Assembly: GCA_038751255.1 (NCBI GenBank) | Contig: JBCDGN010000041.1 | Location: forward strand, 1-33,216 | Source of the DNA: JANSYP01 sp038751255 | Lineage (GTDB): Bacteria; Pseudomonadota; Alphaproteobacteria; Rhodobacterales; Rhodobacteraceae | DNA length: 33,216 nucleotides | Reading direction: 5' to 3' | Shown: one piece after another, positions 1 through 6,938 of the stretch | How the letters are laid out: each line of letters begins with the position of its first letter | How positions within the stretch are numbered: the stretch's first letter is position 1 | Position numbers and translations under genes: made by a program | The notes under the pieces: generated by a model | Database searches by the model: none | Told to the model about the DNA's origin: nothing | Seen by the model: only the letters and a program-made list of their open reading frames with translations

Positions 1-1
1 A

Positions 2-2182
2 AGTGAAGGCCGCGGGAAGTTTCACTTTGACGGCATTCGCACGTTGATCGCTGACTTCGTTGGCGCCGAAGCCGGGCGTTTCAATGAATATGACGGTCAA
101 GAGACGCTCTTGTTGGAGATTATCAGTGGGAACGCCCCAGATGCTTTGGCAACAACAGAAGGGGCACCGGAGGCTTTGCGTAGAATTCTTGGTGCTAAAC
201 TGCTTCTCAACGCGGCGGTGGATATGGAAACTGGGATCAGAGGTTTCCTGCTCACCGGAAACGAGGTGTTCCTTGAGCCCTACAACACCGGGAAAGCGTC
301 GCTCTCAGAGCAGATTCATTTACTGAGTGACGCCGTAAGCGGAGACCCTGCTCAGCTTGCGAAACTGGCTCAGATCGAGCAGGCAATCGATGTGTGGCGC
401 GCCAGAGTGATGGATCCGATGTTGGCCCTACGCCGAGAGGTGGGGAGCGCGAAGACAATGGACGATATGGCGGACCTGGTCGGCGAAGCCTTCGGAAAGA
501 CCTACTTTGACAGCTTCAGAGAGGTCATGGCTGCCTTCGAGGAAGAAGAACGCGGCCTCATGGTCACGCGCCATGCGAAAAACGAAGCCATGCGCGTCCT
601 GGCTTTTACCATGATCATCGGGTCGGTTGTCTTAGCCGTTGTGCTCGGTGGCGTTGTTGCCTGGTGGATCGGTTTGGACATACGACGCGCGATCCGCCAA
701 ATGATCGAAGCCATGTCCAGGCTTGCCGGGCGCCACTATGACACTGCTGTTGAGGGGCGCGAACGTCGCGACGAATTCGGCGCGATGGCGCGTTCTCTTG
801 AAAAACTTCGATCTGATCTGGTCTCTGGTGAAGCTGCGGTCAAGGCGTCTATTGAATCCATGCAAAGGGCACAGGAGGACAATGCGCGCGCGGCGCGCCA
901 TGATGCCCTAACGGGCCTGGGCAACCGCAAACTTCTGGACGAAATATCGGCGGGTCCAAAGATACCCTCCGCCGGAAACTCCAGATTTCTTGTGCTGGCG
1001 ATCGACCTGGACAGATTCAAGTATGTCAATGACACATTTGGGCATGAGGCAGGGGATGCGGTGCTCAAAGGGGTGGCGGAGTGTCTGCTAGCGAGAGCCG
1101 GTGAAGCCGTAGACCACCTTGCCTTTCGGATCGGAGGAGATGAGTTTGTCTTGCTGGTTCCGTTTGAAGGAACTGACATGCATGCCCAGTGGCATTGCGA
1201 CCACTTTTTGGACGCGCTTCTGGTGCCGCAAAGGTTCAAAGGGATTGATCTGCGCGTCGGTGCGTCAATCGGGTTCGATACGGTCGGATCGGGAGAGCCG
1301 TTGGCGCACGCGCTAAGGCGCGCAGACCTCGCGCTCTATGAAGCGAAGTCAAACGGGCGCAGTCAGGCTGTCGCCTACAGCGCAACGCTTGGGGCATCGC
1401 ATGAAGCCAAGCTAAAGATGATCAACGATTTCGAACTTGCGATCGAACGCGATCAGATTTCGATTGAGCTTCAGCCGCAAGTGAATGCAAAAACGCATGA
1501 CCTGACCGGCGCTGAGGTGCTGGCAAGATGGGATCATCCTGAGCGTGGCCGTCTTGCCCCCAATGTCTTTCTGGGACTTGCTGAAGAGCTGAAAATGATG
1601 CCGGATCTCGACCGGCGGATACTCGATCTTGCCCTGAAAGCGCGTGAAGAGATCGTCGCCGAGCTCGGACATCCTCTGAAAATCTCAGTCAACGTCTCTG
1701 CGCGGCGGTTGGCCTCGCCGGATCTTGTGGCTGAGCTTCGATCTCGGTCGGACTTTCCAACGTCCGGACTTTCGTTTGAAATCCTTGAAACGGCTTTTTT
1801 GGACGATCCAACGGCAGAGCTTGAGAACACGATCTCGGATCTCAAGGCGATGGGTATCGAAATCGAAGTTGACGACTTTGGCACAGGGCACGCGAGCTTT
1901 GCATCGGTCCTCGCCTTGAAACCTGATCGCCTGAAGCTTGACCGGATCTTTGTTCCTGGGGTCGATAAAGACCCCAAGGCGCGCGACATCATGCGTGGTA
2001 TCTTGGACATGGCAAACCGCATGTCGGTGACAACAGTCGTTGAGGGTGTCGAAACCCTTGGCGAGGCAGAAGCAATTGCCCGTATCGGTGCCGACAACCT
2101 TCAGGGCTATTTCTTCTCGCGTCCCGTTTCACCCGTCGATTTCATCCGATGGGCGAAGTCGTGGAAACGGCAGGTCGCTTGA
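2..2182 (+). CDS. CHASE3-HAMP-GGDEF-EAL cyclic-di-GMP signalling protein (5' end missing)
   Basis: The reading frame is open to the first base, so the start lies upstream; an internal TTG at 44 is unlikely to be the true start because CHASE3 domains normally follow an N-terminal membrane helix not seen here. Numbering from that TTG, a CHASE3-like sensor (about 50-180, with METGIRGFLLTG) is followed by a membrane helix (about 185-210), a HAMP linker, a diguanylate cyclase domain with intact GGDEF (364-368), and a phosphodiesterase domain with EVL (491-493), DDFGTG (610-615) and a late VEGVET. The residues ahead of GGDEF do not form an RxxD inhibitory site. Both domains therefore look catalytically competent on motif grounds; which activity dominates cannot be read from sequence. 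The protein should sit in the inner membrane with the sensor in the periplasm. No terminator was seen downstream. Confidence 0.93.
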   Translation, partial: SEGRGKFHFDGIRTLIADFVGAEAGRFNEYDGQETLLLEIISGNAPDALATTEGAPEALRRILGAKLLLNAAVDMETGIRGFLLTGNEVFLEPYNTGKASLSEQIHLLSDAVSGDPAQLAKLAQIEQAIDVWRARVMDPMLALRREVGSAKTMDDMADLVGEAFGKTYFDSFREVMAAFEEEERGLMVTRHAKNEAMRVLAFTMIIGSVVLAVVLGGVVAWWIGLDIRRAIRQMIEAMSRLAGRHYDTAVEGRERRDEFGAMARSLEKLRSDLVSGEAAVKASIESMQRAQEDNARAARHDALTGLGNRKLLDEISAGPKIPSAGNSRFLVLAIDLDRFKYVNDTFGHEAGDAVLKGVAECLLARAGEAVDHLAFRIGGDEFVLLVPFEGTDMHAQWHCDHFLDALLVPQRFKGIDLRVGASIGFDTVGSGEPLAHALRRADLALYEAKSNGRSQAVAYSATLGASHEAKLKMINDFELAIERDQISIELQPQVNAKTHDLTGAEVLARWDHPERGRLAPNVFLGLAEELKMMPDLDRRILDLALKAREEIVAELGHPLKISVNVSARRLASPDLVAELRSRSDFPTSGLSFEILETAFLDDPTAELENTISDLKAMGIEIEVDDFGTGHASFASVLALKPDRLKLDRIFVPGVDKDPKARDIMRGILDMANRMSVTTVVEGVETLGEAEAIARIGADNLQGYFFSRPVSPVDFIRWAKSWKRQVA

Positions 2183-2354
2183 TCGACACTTCTGGTCTGA
2201 ATTGTGGTGTTTAAACTCGGTTGCGGCAGAAAAATTCGATTGTTCATGCAATGGCCGGCGCGCGCACGGTCATGGAACCGAAGATCGGTTGGCCATACAA
2301 AGTCTGTCTCAGAGCGATATCTGGGTTGGTAGATACGGTAAGGTTTAAGCCGCG

Positions 2355-3226
2355 CTATATGTGACCGGCGCTGTCGCCATAAAAGACCGAGGCGAAAGCT
2401 TCTCGGATCAACCGGCTCACCGTTTGCACGCGGCGAAGCTGCACCGCGTCAGGATGCAAGTGCAGTGTGGCCTCCATATCGAGCGCACCGGTGCCATACA
2501 CCACCAGCTTGTCGTGTTCGTCGCCGATACATTTTGGCAAAAGCCCTTGCCCGACGCCAGCCGCCACTGCTATCACCAGAAGGCCGGTCTCGGAGGCGGA
2601 AAAAACGATACGCTCATCGGGTTTGCGCAACCTGTTCAGGACTGGAAGATAGCGGGCGCGGGGCGTGCCCGGGGCGTGAAAGGCAACCCATGGAAGGGAC
2701 TCCATCTGCGCCTGGTGTTGGGCTCTATAGACCCTGTAGGGCACCGTGCCGAGTCGCAGCTCAAACCGGGGGGCTTGGGTTTGGCCTCAATGAACAAGCC
2801 GATGGCAGCGCCTGAAGTGTCCGAATGAGGCTGCCCTGTGCCATTGATGCGCAAGTTGATCTTATCGTTTTCGATGAGGAGTTTCGGCGCGATTTTTGCG
2901 GTTAACCGATCCAAAAGCCAAGGGTTGCCGTAGATTTCCACATCACCCGCCAACCCTTTGCCGCTTTCTAGAACTCCTTCGGCTAGCATATCCATGCGTC
3001 GCTCGATATCCGTCGCGCGCCGGATCGCGATTTGGCCTGCATCCGTGGGCATCAATCCCTTGCGAGAGCGCATGAAAAGTGTCGCCCCAAGATCGGCCTC
3101 GATCTTGGTCAACCTCCGGCCAACTGTGGACTGGTCATAGCCAAGCCTCTCGGCCCCACGCGCCAATGATCCGGCCCGAGAGATTTCCAGTACGAGCCGA
3201 AGATCGTCCCAATCAAAATCATGCAT
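2355..3226 (-). pseudogene. LysR-family transcriptional regulator, frameshifted
   Basis: The N-terminal part reads as a LysR regulator from an ATG at 3226, with a winged-helix DNA-binding domain (DWDDLRLVLEISRAGSL, then GYDQSTVGRRLTKIEADLG) and the start of an effector domain. Near residue 151 the frame leaves the family after EAKPKPP. The expected continuation (FELRLGTVPYRVYRAQHQ to the stop at 2355) is in another frame. Adding one base in the run of six G on the plus strand (2768-2773) restores a continuous product of about 290 residues, the normal LysR length. This can be a true inactivating deletion, a slippage/phase-variable tract, or a sequencing error in a homopolymer. It is divergent from the small ORF and globin at 3356-3984, a common LysR-target arrangement, so it may regulate them if functional. 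Upstream of the gene, the dyad TGCA-aaaa-TGCA near 3238-3249 is a possible operator, weakly supported. Confidence 0.85.
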
Positions 3227-3309
3227 GGGTGTAATGCCTGCAAAAATGCATGTACAGCTTGTGCCAGTACCTATTCATTCGCAAGATCGATTCCATTACT
3301 TCCGCTGAG

Positions 3310-3328
3310 CGCTTCGAAAAACGGAGCG
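3310..3328 (+). other. Stem-loop in the leader of the small ORF
   Basis: CGCTTCG (3310-3316) pairs with CGGAGCG (3322-3328), seven pairs including one G-U wobble, around an AAAAA loop. It lies 27 bases before the start codon of the 43-residue ORF and has no following T run, so it is not an intrinsic terminator. A role in mRNA stability or translation is inference only. Confidence 0.4.
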
Positions 3329-3355
3329 TGACAGTAAAAGCCAAGGAATAGTACC

Positions 3356-3487
3356 ATGATCTCACACAGCGCATACTGGACGTTTATTCGCTCTGCCTCG
3401 AACCGCCAGAAAGAGGACGGCAAGCTTCTAAACGGCCAGAAATTCCAGCCAAAGTATCGCTACGACTGGCCGGAACATAAAAACTAA
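3356..3487 (+). CDS. Small ORF of 43 residues, function unknown
   Basis: An ATG at 3356 opens a 43-codon frame ending with TAA at 3487. A good ribosome-binding sequence (AAGGA, 3343-3347) lies nine bases upstream. The product is basic and aromatic-rich, with one Trp-Thr-Phe near the N-terminus (SAYWTFIRSAS) and a C-terminal KYRYDWPEHKN, and has no signal peptide or membrane helix. I do not recognise a family. It sits between a divergent LysR gene and a globin gene, with a hairpin on either side, 50 bases before the globin start, so it could be a co-transcribed small protein or a regulatory leader ORF. Support for real coding is the ribosome-binding site and the context, not homology. Confidence 0.5.
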   Translation: MISHSAYWTFIRSASNRQKEDGKLLNGQKFQPKYRYDWPEHKN

Positions 3488-3496
3488 TCTGCTCAC

Positions 3497-3518
3497 TCAG
3501 GTCGCTTCGGCGACCTGA
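3497..3518 (+). other. C(UUCG)G tetraloop hairpin between small ORF and globin gene
   Basis: TCAGGTCGC (3497-3505) and GCGACCTGA (3510-3518) form nine perfect pairs closed by the exceptionally stable TTCG tetraloop (3506-3509) on a C-G pair. The hairpin starts nine bases after the small-ORF stop and ends just before the globin ribosome-binding sequence (GGAG, 3526-3529). No T run follows, so it is better read as an intercistronic processing, stability or attenuation element than as a standard terminator. Confidence 0.65.
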
Positions 3519-3537
3519 CCATTGCGGAGCAAGTCCC

Positions 3538-3984
3538 ATGTCCCTCACCCCAACGCAGATAGATCTTATTCGGGCAAGCTTTGAAGACATTGCAGAGGCA
3601 CCAGACGATGCCGCTTCGGTGTTCTACGGCGATCTCTTCCGACGCGCGCCCGAAGTTCGAGGTCTGTTTGTAGAAGACATGGAACGACAAGGCCGCAAGC
3701 TCATCAACACGCTCGGCGCGGTTGTCGCGCAACTCGATATGCTGGATCTTTTGGTGCCGATGTTGCGCGATCTCGCGCTACGGCATGTCGCCTATGGGGT
3801 TCAGCCTGAGGACTACGCGCGTGTTGGTGAGGCCTTGGCCACGATGATCTCAACCTGTTGCAAGACCATGCCAGACCCCGACTGCACTGAGGCTTGGACG
3901 ATCGCCTATTCCCATCTGGCCGAGACCATGATTGCCTTAGCTGATGAAGCGATACTCGACGGCGTGGGCGGCGCGAGCACATAG
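3538..3984 (+). CDS. Single-domain bacterial globin (haemoglobin-like)
   Basis: A 148-residue protein with the fold signature of the Vitreoscilla-haemoglobin/flavohaemoglobin globin domain. The visible haem-pocket residues are Tyr30 (VFYGDLF, B10 position), Phe44 (RGLF, CD1) and the proximal His83 in LALRHVAYGV (F8). There is no FAD/NAD reductase domain, so it is a stand-alone globin that would need a separate reductase. Family members bind O2 and NO; likely roles are NO detoxification or oxygen handling in the cytoplasm, which is inference here. Two adjacent cysteines (ISTCCKT) are uncommon in this family. The ATG at 3538 follows GGAG with suitable spacing. It lies downstream of the small ORF and converges on the LysR gene at 4041. 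Confidence 0.85.
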   Translation: MSLTPTQIDLIRASFEDIAEAPDDAASVFYGDLFRRAPEVRGLFVEDMERQGRKLINTLGAVVAQLDMLDLLVPMLRDLALRHVAYGVQPEDYARVGEALATMISTCCKTMPDPDCTEAWTIAYSHLAETMIALADEAILDGVGGAST

Positions 3985-3985
3985 G

Positions 3986-4001
3986 TGCGCGAACACGCGT
4001 A
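3986..4001 (+). terminator. Weak hairpin between convergent globin and LysR genes
   Basis: TGCGCG (3986-3991) and CGCGTA (3996-4001) form six pairs, one a wobble, around AACA, followed by TTGTCTTT. It begins two bases after the globin stop. The stem is short and the T tract interrupted, so it is a marginal intrinsic terminator for the globin transcript. Confidence 0.35.
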
Positions 4002-4040
4002 TTGTCTTTCACAGCATCCCGATTCCAACGCCTGCCCAGC

Positions 4041-4937
4041 TTAGATGATGGGTTTTTCTCGATCACCGCTTAAGGCCGACAAGACCAAGTGTATCAGCCC
4101 GTGTTTTGGCGCGTTGGCGGGCCATTCGGCAAAAATCACAATCTCTCTTAGTTCCCATTCTGGCAGCACATAGGCCATCACACCCTCTGCAACGTCTTCT
4201 TGGGCTAGAAACTCTGGCACATTGGCCAGTCCCGCACCAGCGCGTGCCAAACTGTAGAGCGCCTTTGCGTTGTTGGTCGACAAACGCGCCGAGGGTTTGA
4301 TGGTGACGGTCCTGCCATCGGCGTGTTGGAATTCATGAGGGATGCCTTGAACGGGGGTCAACGCCAACCAATCCCAATCCTCCAGGTCATTGGGGGCGCG
4401 CGGGGTTGGGTGGCCGTCCAAATAAGCCGCGCTCGCGACCAAACGGCGTTGGACCTTAAAGAGCCTCCGCGAGGTCGCAGATGGGGTGAAATTTGGCCCC
4501 ATGCGAATGGCCAGATCTAAGCCGCTGTCGATCAAGGTGTGTCGTGTGTCAGAGTAATCCAGCGACAGATTGATCCTCGGATACCGAACAGAAAACGCTG
4601 CGAGCCGATCTGTGAGGGTCGATTGCGACAGAACCGAAGGCACGGTCAGGCGAAGCTCTCCGCTCGGCGCAGTGGCCTCAGATGAAATTGCAAAGAGCTC
4701 ACCCTCCACCGCATCCAGCATCTTGCGTGTGGCCACCAACAACCGTTCCCCTTCGCGAGTGAGCGTGAGTTTGCGGGTCGATCGGTAGATCAACGCCACG
4801 CCAAGATGTTCCTCAAGCTGCGAAACGTGGTGAGAGATAACCGAAGGCGAAAGGCGCAGCGCTCGTGCAGCCCCGCGAAAGGATCCATGGTCGATGGTCT
4901 TGGCGAAAATCGCCATCTGGCGTAGCCGATCTATCAT
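4041..4937 (-). CDS. LysR-family transcriptional regulator
   Basis: An intact 298-residue LysR regulator, the usual length. The N-terminal winged helix-turn-helix is clear (MAIFAKTIDHGSFRGAARAL, then SPSVISHHVSQLEEHLG, residues about 8-45), followed by a linker helix and a periplasmic-binding-protein-like effector domain from about residue 92. Sequence style resembles the CrgA/AaeR-like branch in which the regulator often controls the neighbouring divergent gene. Here the divergent neighbour is the pair of exported SnoaL-like genes, 130 bases away, with an AT-rich shared promoter region. The inducer cannot be deduced. Confidence 0.92.
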   Translation of the reverse strand: MIDRLRQMAIFAKTIDHGSFRGAARALRLSPSVISHHVSQLEEHLGVALIYRSTRKLTLTREGERLLVATRKMLDAVEGELFAISSEATAPSGELRLTVPSVLSQSTLTDRLAAFSVRYPRINLSLDYSDTRHTLIDSGLDLAIRMGPNFTPSATSRRLFKVQRRLVASAAYLDGHPTPRAPNDLEDWDWLALTPVQGIPHEFQHADGRTVTIKPSARLSTNNAKALYSLARAGAGLANVPEFLAQEDVAEGVMAYVLPEWELREIVIFAEWPANAPKHGLIHLVLSALSGDREKPII

Positions 4938-5016
4938 TAGTCAAGAAATCCGAACAGATAATTTTATTAATACCATCTTATGAATGAATGCAACTTTCTC
5001 CATCTAGGTCCCACGG

Positions 5017-5039
5017 TGCCCGCATTTTCGGTGCGGGCA
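5017..5039 (+). promoter_or_regulatory. Inverted repeat in the leader of the first SnoaL-like gene
   Basis: TGCCCGC (5017-5023) and GCGGGCA (5033-5039) are perfect complements separated by nine bases. The repeat ends 28 bases before the start codon at 5068 in the LysR-snoaL intergenic region. It could be a 5' UTR stem-loop or an operator; there is no T run. The upstream part (about 4938-4980) is AT-rich and probably carries the divergent promoters. Confidence 0.35.
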
Positions 5040-5067
5040 GATCCAGAACGATTTGGGAGATCCTGCG

Positions 5068-5547
5068 ATGACCTTCGTAAAATCCACCTTTGCAGCTGCC
5101 TCGATCGCGGCTTTGTCCTTCACCTCCGCCGTCGCTGCCGACAACACGGATACGGTGCAGAAATTCTATGACCTTCTGAGCAATCCCGGCTCTGAGTCGC
5201 ATGTCGACGCGTTTAAAGCGGCCACATCCGAGACTTGGGAAAGTGTCGGCGATTATTCTGGCCAGAACAAAACGCGCGAGGCCTTCCTTGGCCAAATGGG
5301 CGCGTTCGATCAGTTGATCCCCGATCTCAATTGGGCGGTGCAGGACATGCATGTGGACGGAAACGTCGTCACTGTTCGCAGCCGTGCGACCGGCACACCG
5401 GTCGGGCCGCTTTTCGGCGTCGACGGGCAAGGACGCGGGTTTGATATCCTGACCATCGATATCCACGAACTGGAAGACGGCAAGATCGTTCGTTCCTACC
5501 ACGTCGAAGATTGGGCCGGTGCCCTTGGGCAGCTCTCCGGCAGCTGA
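5068..5547 (+). CDS. Exported SnoaL/NTF2-like (ester cyclase-type) protein
   Basis: A 159-residue protein starting at ATG 5068, chosen over an in-frame TTG at 5053 because GGGAGA (5055-5060) is well placed for it and the signal peptide then starts normally (MTFVKSTFAAASIAALSFTS, cleaved after AVAA). The mature part is a SnoaL-like polyketide-cyclase/ketosteroid-isomerase fold: FYDLLSN near the start, and the C-terminal strand pair DGKIVRSYHVEDW carrying the conserved His and Asp-Trp of SnoaL ester cyclase-like proteins. Location is probably periplasmic. Substrate is unknown; many such proteins are annotated only by fold. It is followed 26 bases later by a second SnoaL-like exported protein and is divergent from a LysR gene, suggesting an inducible two-gene operon. 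Confidence 0.82.
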   Translation: MTFVKSTFAAASIAALSFTSAVAADNTDTVQKFYDLLSNPGSESHVDAFKAATSETWESVGDYSGQNKTREAFLGQMGAFDQLIPDLNWAVQDMHVDGNVVTVRSRATGTPVGPLFGVDGQGRGFDILTIDIHELEDGKIVRSYHVEDWAGALGQLSGS

Positions 5548-5573
5548 TCAATTTCTTTCTGGAGATCAGAGTG

Positions 5574-6065
5574 ATGCACAGACGACAAATCTTGATTGCG
5601 GCCGCTGCGATGACGGCTTCGGTGATTGCGACAAGCGCGCCCGCGCAAAACATGAATGCCGAAAGCCAGGCAAGCTTTGACACCGTCATGGCCTTTATGG
5701 GGGCGATGGGCAGCGGTGATATGGAGGCCATGTCCGCCCTGATGGCCGATGACATGGTTTGGCAAAACGAAGGCGATCCAAGCCTGCCCTGGATCGGCAC
5801 CTGGGACGGCAAGGATACGATCTTTGGCTTTCTCGGCACGTTCTCTGAAAACACAGAGATTACCCTTTGGGAAAATCTCGAAGCTTTTGCTTCGGGAGAA
5901 ACCGTTGCCGTCTTTGGCCGCATGAAAATGATAACGACCGGCTCTGGCGAGGAAACCGTTCCTTTCACCTTCGCTCTGCGTGCCAAAGCCCGTGACGGGC
6001 AGGTTGTGCTGTGGAATTGGCTGGAAGACAGCTATGCTGTCAGCCGCGCCTATCATGGTGGCTGA
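5574..6065 (+). CDS. Exported SnoaL/NTF2-like protein, second copy
   Basis: A 163-residue protein. ATG 5574 (with GGAG at 5561-5564) is preferred; a GTG at 5571 is possible. The N-terminus is a basic-hydrophobic export signal ending in Ala-Gln (MHRRQILIAAAAMTASVIAT, then SAPAQ). The mature region has the SnoaL/ketosteroid-isomerase pattern FMGAMGSGDMEAMSALMADD, then a Trp-rich strand (MVWQNEG, LPWIGTWDGKD) and a C-terminal VLWNWLEDSYAVSRAY. It is only distantly similar to its neighbour upstream, so this is a pair of related folds rather than a recent tandem duplication. Probably co-transcribed with it. Substrate and role unknown. A hairpin at 6110-6138 may end the transcript. Confidence 0.8.
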   Translation: MHRRQILIAAAAMTASVIATSAPAQNMNAESQASFDTVMAFMGAMGSGDMEAMSALMADDMVWQNEGDPSLPWIGTWDGKDTIFGFLGTFSENTEITLWENLEAFASGETVAVFGRMKMITTGSGEETVPFTFALRAKARDGQVVLWNWLEDSYAVSRAYHGG

Positions 6066-6109
6066 CAAAGTCTTGCCACAAGCCAAGCACTGCGATCATC
6101 AAGAATAAG

Positions 6110-6138
6110 GCAATGGGGCGTCAATTCCGCCCCGTTGC
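6110..6138 (+). terminator. Probable transcription terminator after the SnoaL-like pair
   Basis: GCAATGGGGCG (6110-6120) pairs with CGCCCCGTTGC (6128-6138) over eleven positions, one a G-U wobble, around a seven-base loop. It is 45 bases after the second SnoaL-like stop. The following TTCGCTTC is only a weak T tract, so termination efficiency is uncertain. Confidence 0.55.
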
Positions 6139-6214
6139 TTCGCTTCATGGCATCTGCCCATTTAAGGTCATTGCACTGGCTTCCATGCCCGTCCTCAGGC
6201 AAGGCAATATGTGC

Positions 6215-6252
6215 GGTCCCACCAGTCCCGTTCGCCAGGGGCCATTTTTTTT
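6215..6252 (+). terminator. Short stem followed by eight T, possible terminator
   Basis: GGTCCC (6215-6220) can pair with GGGGCC (6238-6243) around a long loop, and eight T follow at 6245-6252. The U tract is classical but the stem is poor. It may end a small RNA lying between 6139 and 6252 or act as a second terminator insulating rpoE. The rest of the gene-free stretch 6066-6384 holds the terminator at 6110 and the promoter candidate at 6254; no ORF in it looks real. Confidence 0.35.
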
Positions 6253-6253
6253 C

Positions 6254-6283
6254 TGATCCAAATGTAAACACGGCCCGTATGTT
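6254..6283 (+). promoter_or_regulatory. Candidate sigma-E (RpoE) autoregulatory promoter
   Basis: TGATCC (6254-6259), an 18-base spacer, then TATGTT (6278-6283). RpoE-dependent promoters of Rhodobacter sphaeroides have a TGATCC-like -35 and a TAAG-type -10; the -35 here is a match and the -10 only partial. It lies about 100 bases before the rpoE start codon, directly after the eight-T tract, where an autoregulated promoter is expected. The spacing rule is from memory of the family, so confidence is moderate to low. Confidence 0.4.
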
Positions 6284-6384
6284 CAATGAGTCGCGCAAGA
6301 AAGACTGTACGCGCCTGGACAAAGCCTTAAGGTAACGATCCGGCAGTGTAGGAATAAAGACGCGGCGGATATGGCGCCTTGACG

Positions 6385-6927
6385 ATGTTGGACTCACAAG
6401 AGGCTAATTGGGTCGCGCTCATTGAGCGCATCAAGACCCATCAGGACCAGACCGCTTTTGCGGTGCTGTTTCGGTTTTTTGCGCCAAAAATCAAAGGATT
6501 TCTGATGAAATCCGGTGCCAGTGAAAGCCTGGCAGAAGAATGTGCGCAAGAAGCCATGGCGACGCTGTGGCGCAAGGCGCATCTGTTTGACCCGTCTCGG
6601 GCAAGTGTGGCCACTTGGGTGTTCACGATTGCGCGGAACAAAAAGATCGACATGCTGCGGAAACAGCAGCGCCCGGAGCCCGAAGACCTGCCTTGGGGAC
6701 CCGAAGCCGAGCCAGATCAGGCCGATGTTATCGAGTTGCAGGAGGAAAGTGAGCGGTTGTCCCATGCCCTGGCGTCGCTGCCCGATAAGCAGCGAAGTCT
6801 GGTCGAGAAAGCCTATTTCGGCGATATGACGCACAGTCAAATCGCAACAGAAACGGGTCTACCTCTGGGCACAATCAAATCGCGTATTAGGTTGGCGTTG
6901 GAACGATTACGCCACGAAATGAGGTAA
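6385..6927 (+). CDS. rpoE: ECF RNA polymerase sigma factor RpoE (singlet-oxygen response type)
   Basis: A 180-residue ECF sigma factor. ATG 6385 is chosen over an in-frame TTG at 6379; neither has a strong ribosome-binding site. Region 2 is clear (FAVLFRFFAPKIKGFLMKSG, then ECAQEAMATLWRKAHLFDPS and WVFTIARNKKIDMLRKQ), a linker with LPWGPEAEPDQADV follows, and region 4 carries the helix-turn-helix (HSQIATETGLPLGTIKSRIR). The linker and region 4 are strikingly like Rhodobacter sphaeroides RpoE, and the downstream gene is its cognate ChrR, which fixes the assignment. In that family the sigma factor drives genes protecting against singlet oxygen and organic peroxides and is held inactive by ChrR. 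None of the usual photooxidative-stress target genes sits next to it here; its targets would be elsewhere. Confidence 0.95.
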   Translation: MLDSQEANWVALIERIKTHQDQTAFAVLFRFFAPKIKGFLMKSGASESLAEECAQEAMATLWRKAHLFDPSRASVATWVFTIARNKKIDMLRKQQRPEPEDLPWGPEAEPDQADVIELQEESERLSHALASLPDKQRSLVEKAYFGDMTHSQIATETGLPLGTIKSRIRLALERLRHEMR

Positions 6928-6938
6928 AGGCTCGAAAG

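Noticed and set aside
736..1239. Long minus-strand open frame opposite the GGDEF domain
   Set aside because: It is Ser/Arg/Ala-rich, typical of a high-GC antisense shadow, and the plus strand carries a recognisable domain.
2183..2354. Search for a terminator or small gene between the GGDEF-EAL gene and the LysR pseudogene
   Set aside because: Only an imperfect stem (ATGGAACC with GGTTGGCCAT, bulged) was seen, without a T tract.
6338..6357. Second CGATCC element with TAAAGA before rpoE
   Set aside because: The spacing of about 13 bases is too short for a sigma-E promoter.
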